Notes under the pieces: model-generated | The model's database searches: none | What the model was told of the DNA's origin: nothing | Seen by the model: only the letters and a program-made list of their open reading frames with translations | Assembly (NCBI GenBank): GCA_013397075.1 | Contig: VWZS01006721.1 | Span: forward strand, 1,751,003-1,815,002 | Origin: Rhabdornis inornatus | Taxonomy: Eukaryota > Chordata > Aves > Passeriformes > Rhabdornithidae | DNA length: 64,000 nucleotides | Direction of reading: 5' to 3' | Shown: piece by piece, positions 60,513 through 64,000 of the stretch | Numbering within the stretch: position 1 is the first letter of the stretch | How the letters are laid out: each line of letters opens with the position of its first letter | Position numbers and translations under genes: made by a program

Positions 60513-63500
60513 ATCACAAGAAAAATTAGTATTAATTACTCTAAAAATCAAAGTTCCTATTATGTCCTGGCTGGCAGTACCTCCAACGAGCAAATAAATG
60601 CCCAACATTGCCATCCATGCAGTTTGGGTGAAAGTTCAAGCAGAAAAAGCACATCCCTTCACAAAGGGTTCTGTAAGGGAGAATTAATGAATATTCATGG
60701 TGTGCATATGTCCAATTTGGTAGTGATACATTGCAGAATTACTGCTTCTGTCCTGAGGGGAGGATTTGGAAGCATTGCAGTAAATAAGAGTTGCTGTGCA
60801 TTTAATCAGGCCTCACCAGAAATGAAAAGGGAAAAAGAAATTAAGAACTAGATATTCAGTGAGTGAAACAGAAATCCAGGAGGGGCCAAATAGTATAGAA
60901 TTAATAGGTAATGTTCTAAAGCTTGAGCCATGGGAAGGCAAACTACAGTATCACAGAAAAATGTTAATTCTGGAATCCTCAAACTTTAATGTGCTAAGCT
61001 GTACAATGAAACATCCTTTAAAGAAAAAATTACAATACATTATGGCAAGATACTCAATACCCCTTTGTATAAAAATGAAGCAGGTTCAGCCTCGGAGTTA
61101 ACATCCTTGGGGAAAATTATGGGATTAAAAAAAAAGAAAGTGCTCTAGCTGCTAATCACAATCAGTCAGGAATGAACCTTCCCCCAGGAAACTTGCTGAA
61201 CTATCATTGCTAAGACCTAGAGGAACAAAAGATGGTCACAATTTCTGACACTTGTAAGGGCCATCATGAGACTGAACTCGCTAAAAGGCTCAGCTGAAGG
61301 ATATGCTATGCATCTCTAAGGGGCTTTTGTGCTAGAAGACTTGTCATCTGGAGGCCGCTTTCAGAGTATTTTCATCTCTTTTTTGATATAAAAGACCAGA
61401 GAGAGCTGCTTTTCTCGTCCATGACTCAGATATTTGCAGAATAATTCTGCCTGAGTGTTTCACTAAGTGTGGATCTGTGAAAGGCTGAATTTGTTCAGTC
61501 CTGTGTCCCCCAGGCATGTTCTCCTTGCACACAAATACAGTAAATCTCTGTGTTATTCTGCAGTTTGGGGAGGGACACTTTCAGGGCTCTGTTAGTTTTC
61601 AGTTCATTTTCTTCTGTTTGGCACATACAGAACAAAATTTTCCAAAATTAAGGGGTTTTGTAACAGGAGTAAGATTTAGTTGAACAGTTTTGGTTGGTGG
61701 TGCCTTGTGCCTTGCACTGTTTCTCAGTAGCTTTATGTTTGAACAAAAAATATTTCAGCTGGCAAGCATTTTAAATATAAGTCTTTGAGGCTCTGCTTCA
61801 AAAGCACAACAGCTTCTGTCCCCATCTTAGCAGTTCACGACCCTGACTGGTTGAAATGCTGTGACAACACACTCACTGCTTGGGGTTCTGAGAGAAAGTC
61901 ACTCTGCCTTTGAAAATTCACCATTTGAGCACTTGATGTGGAGGCCACTTCTTATCAGAATGAAAATGACAGTGTTAACAGTTGAAAAAGGAACACAGTA
62001 TTTCCTACTAGTGGGAATGAAAGGAAACATTCCTTCACACCCTAAATGCCAGAGCACTTTTCCTCCTGTGAAGCATGAAGTAGTCTCTACTGCTATGGTG
62101 CAGTGAGATAATCTGAAGACCAGAAAGGAGAATGTTACAGTGTGATTGAAAAATTCAAAAGATGTATGCCTAAGATGCGAAACATCACAATGGAAGAAAC
62201 ATCTTTTGTCAAAAACTTTGGCTTCTAGTGAGAAGATTTCTACTTTGTCCCATCCCCTCACTTTTGTTAAAGCAAATAATCCAGGCAATGAGACATTTTG
62301 TGTTCTCTAACTTGTTGAACAAGGTGTATTTATTTAGTTTAGGATGAGCAGACCTCGTTCTTAGCCAACTCAGATATCAAGGAAAGTTCCCTCTGTGGAA
62401 TGATGTCACATTTGTTTCTATGCAGCCTGACTAGATTTGGCATTTCTAAATTAAATATTCATTTCCCCCTTCATCTCACCTTACAATCAGTCAATTCTCT
62501 TAAAACGTGGGACTTTAAAAAACTTGACTGTTAACTAATAGGGGTAAGGATATTTTAGATCAAAAGCCAGAAAACTTTGCTTAGCCAGTTATGTGTTCTC
62601 CAGCTTGCTTTCTCAGAATGTCTGCATAATTAGGACACTTCAATAATAAACTGGAAAGTAGCAATATATATATTTTGAGAGAGCTTGGGGGGCAGGGAAA
62701 GAGATTTTTCTTTTGCAGGAAAAGCAGAAAAAAGAAGCTCAATGGAGAAAGGGTCGAAAGCTCGGAAGCAAAACAAAAATTTCTATTGGCAATCAGTTGT
62801 GCCTCTTCTTGATTCACTGCTGTTTGAAACTGCACACAGTGTTCAAAAGTTCCATTTTAATTCGATTTAGAGTAGGGCAGGAGAAAGAAGGGAGGAAAAG
62901 GAAACTGAGTTTGTCAAGGCAGTATCAAGGTGGAAAACTTGGCCTCAGAACTCGGAGGCAAGAACTTTCTAGGCTGCCTTCACTGTCCTTGGATTTGAGA
63001 GCAGACGCATTGTTCTCTTTACTAGTTAAACTCCACACACTGTCTACTTGCAGGGAATGGTAATACACATTTGCAAACTATGTTGCTGGGAATATAAAAT
63101 TGTCAGGAATTCAGATGACGCTCCTAACACAGTGATCCCGTTCATCAGTAGATGAAGAAGAGACAGTGGCAACATTCCGTATCTGGAAGTCTTGGACAAC
63201 TTCTGAGATCTGTCATCAAGGAAGAAGCTGGAATGGAGCAGAAAAAGAGAGAGAAAGTGGTTCTTATGCACTCTGCCAAAACGTGCCTTTAGCTTTGAGT
63301 AGCATTGTAATTCAGTGCCTCTGGAAGCCTCCTCTAAGGGGCCACAGAGCTTTGTGGATGTTCCAGGACAAGTGGTGACCATAAAGGTGATGTGGAAAGT
63401 GAAACATCAGGCTGAAATGTGTCCTTGTAATTATTTGCATGCTTAGTTGTTTTATGAAGTTGCAGGATTTTTTCAGCAATTCCTACTTCTTACTGTGTGT

Positions 63501-64000
63501 CCTCAACTCTAGGCACAGGTATCCTTGCTAAAAAGTACACTTGTTTCCTTCAGAAAGAATTCTTTTAGTTAATACTTAGAAATTTTTAGAAGGTTGTTAT
63601 TTTCTTTAATTTCTTCTTGGTCTTCTGGCTTAAAAAGAAAAAAAGTACATTCCAAATCTTATCCACATTCAACTAATTCTACAAAGGCTTTATTATTTAC
63701 CAAGAAAAAAATCTCATCTCCTGCTGCTTTGGAGAAAGTAGAGTGACAAAGTCGGTCAGCTGTTATCTCCAGGCGTATCTGGGTCTTACCTCATTAATAG
63801 AATTTTTGCTTCAGTTTGTATCTCATAATCTAGACTCTTCCTGATGTCAATGATAATATTTCTCACTTAAGAACACTGACAGCTTCTATCCAAATCCAAA
63901 ACCGACAGTACACTCTATGCATCCCTAACAGGATCTGTTCTACTGCCCTTCTCTAGAAGTGATCTTGACCCAAATCACTCATGTTATTTCTTCCCCCCCC
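60513..64000. other. Non-coding DNA to window end, no gene seen
   Basis: No gene is supported. Frames up to 129 codons (61899-62288 minus) have opposite-strand partners and no domains. 60660-60800 is a unique block with a 12-bp palindrome ATGAATATTCAT at 60687-60698 and could be regulatory. 62664-62675 is a short AT repeat. The window ends in an eight-base C run (63993-64000), which may be where a real poly-C tract or an assembly problem begins. Confidence 0.64.

Noticed and set aside
60417..60851. 144-codon plus-strand frame, the longest in the window
   Set aside because: It begins inside a CR1 3' end read antisense, giving a peptide start commonly mis-annotated in birds, and continues into unrelated DNA with no domain.
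1..64000. Prokaryotic systems, CRISPR arrays, phage or plasmid features
   Set aside because: CR1 elements, low coding density and microsatellites show vertebrate DNA. No spaced repeat array or operon is present.

Overview
The window is non-coding nuclear DNA from a bird, probably a songbird. At least eight fragments of CR1, the dominant avian non-LTR retrotransposon, can be read directly from their 3' ends, and a ninth is likely. Their hallmarks are the 'ggttggaaggga' block, the 'ggttgcccagagaagt' block, ATTCTATG/ATTCTGTG-type terminal repeats, and traces of the reverse-transcriptase C-terminus. Three CR1 tails carry expanded short-repeat tails. The songbird guess rests on the (TAGAA)n and (GACTA)n tail types recalled from passerine CR1 copies and is less certain than 'bird'. 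The rest is AT-rich, poor in CG dinucleotides and shows no CpG island.

I found no protein-coding gene, rRNA, tRNA, CRISPR array, operon or recognisable LTR provirus. The longest open frames are about 140 codons. They overlap each other on both strands, start at arbitrary ATGs and show no family motifs, or they are readings through CR1 or microsatellite DNA. The window therefore looks like a gene desert or the inside of a very large intron.

Layout. 1-9224: AT-rich DNA with two low-complexity tracts (about 2.45-3.02 kb), an enhancer-like block at 3.59-3.96 kb, and an eroded CR1-like piece next to an A-rich tract (5.53-5.76 kb). 9225-19040: two sense-strand CR1 3' ends (9.2 and 18.5 kb) separated by non-coding DNA, with a cluster of inverted repeats at 12.85 kb. 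19-36 kb: an old minus-strand CR1 (22.35 kb), an assembly-ambiguous A-run with an N (25.39 kb), a palindrome-rich patch (29.27-29.45 kb) and a CR1 scrap behind a splice-acceptor-like motif (35.64 kb). 36-48 kb: several enhancer-like blocks, a CR1 at 40 kb and the (TGGAA)12(TAGAA)18 array at 44.05 kb. 48-64 kb: CR1 copies at 48.2, 58.9 and 60.3 kb, a GC-richer pyrimidine-rich block (52.95-53.99 kb), a HOX/PBX-like inverted repeat (54.58 kb) and one exon-like interval (55.31-55.40 kb). The final bases run into poly-C.

No genes work together here. The most useful content is the repeat annotation and a list of candidate conserved regulatory elements and hairpins. The regulatory candidates are inferences from base composition and motif texture, and only cross-species alignment can decide them. 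I did not find an undescribed multi-gene system.
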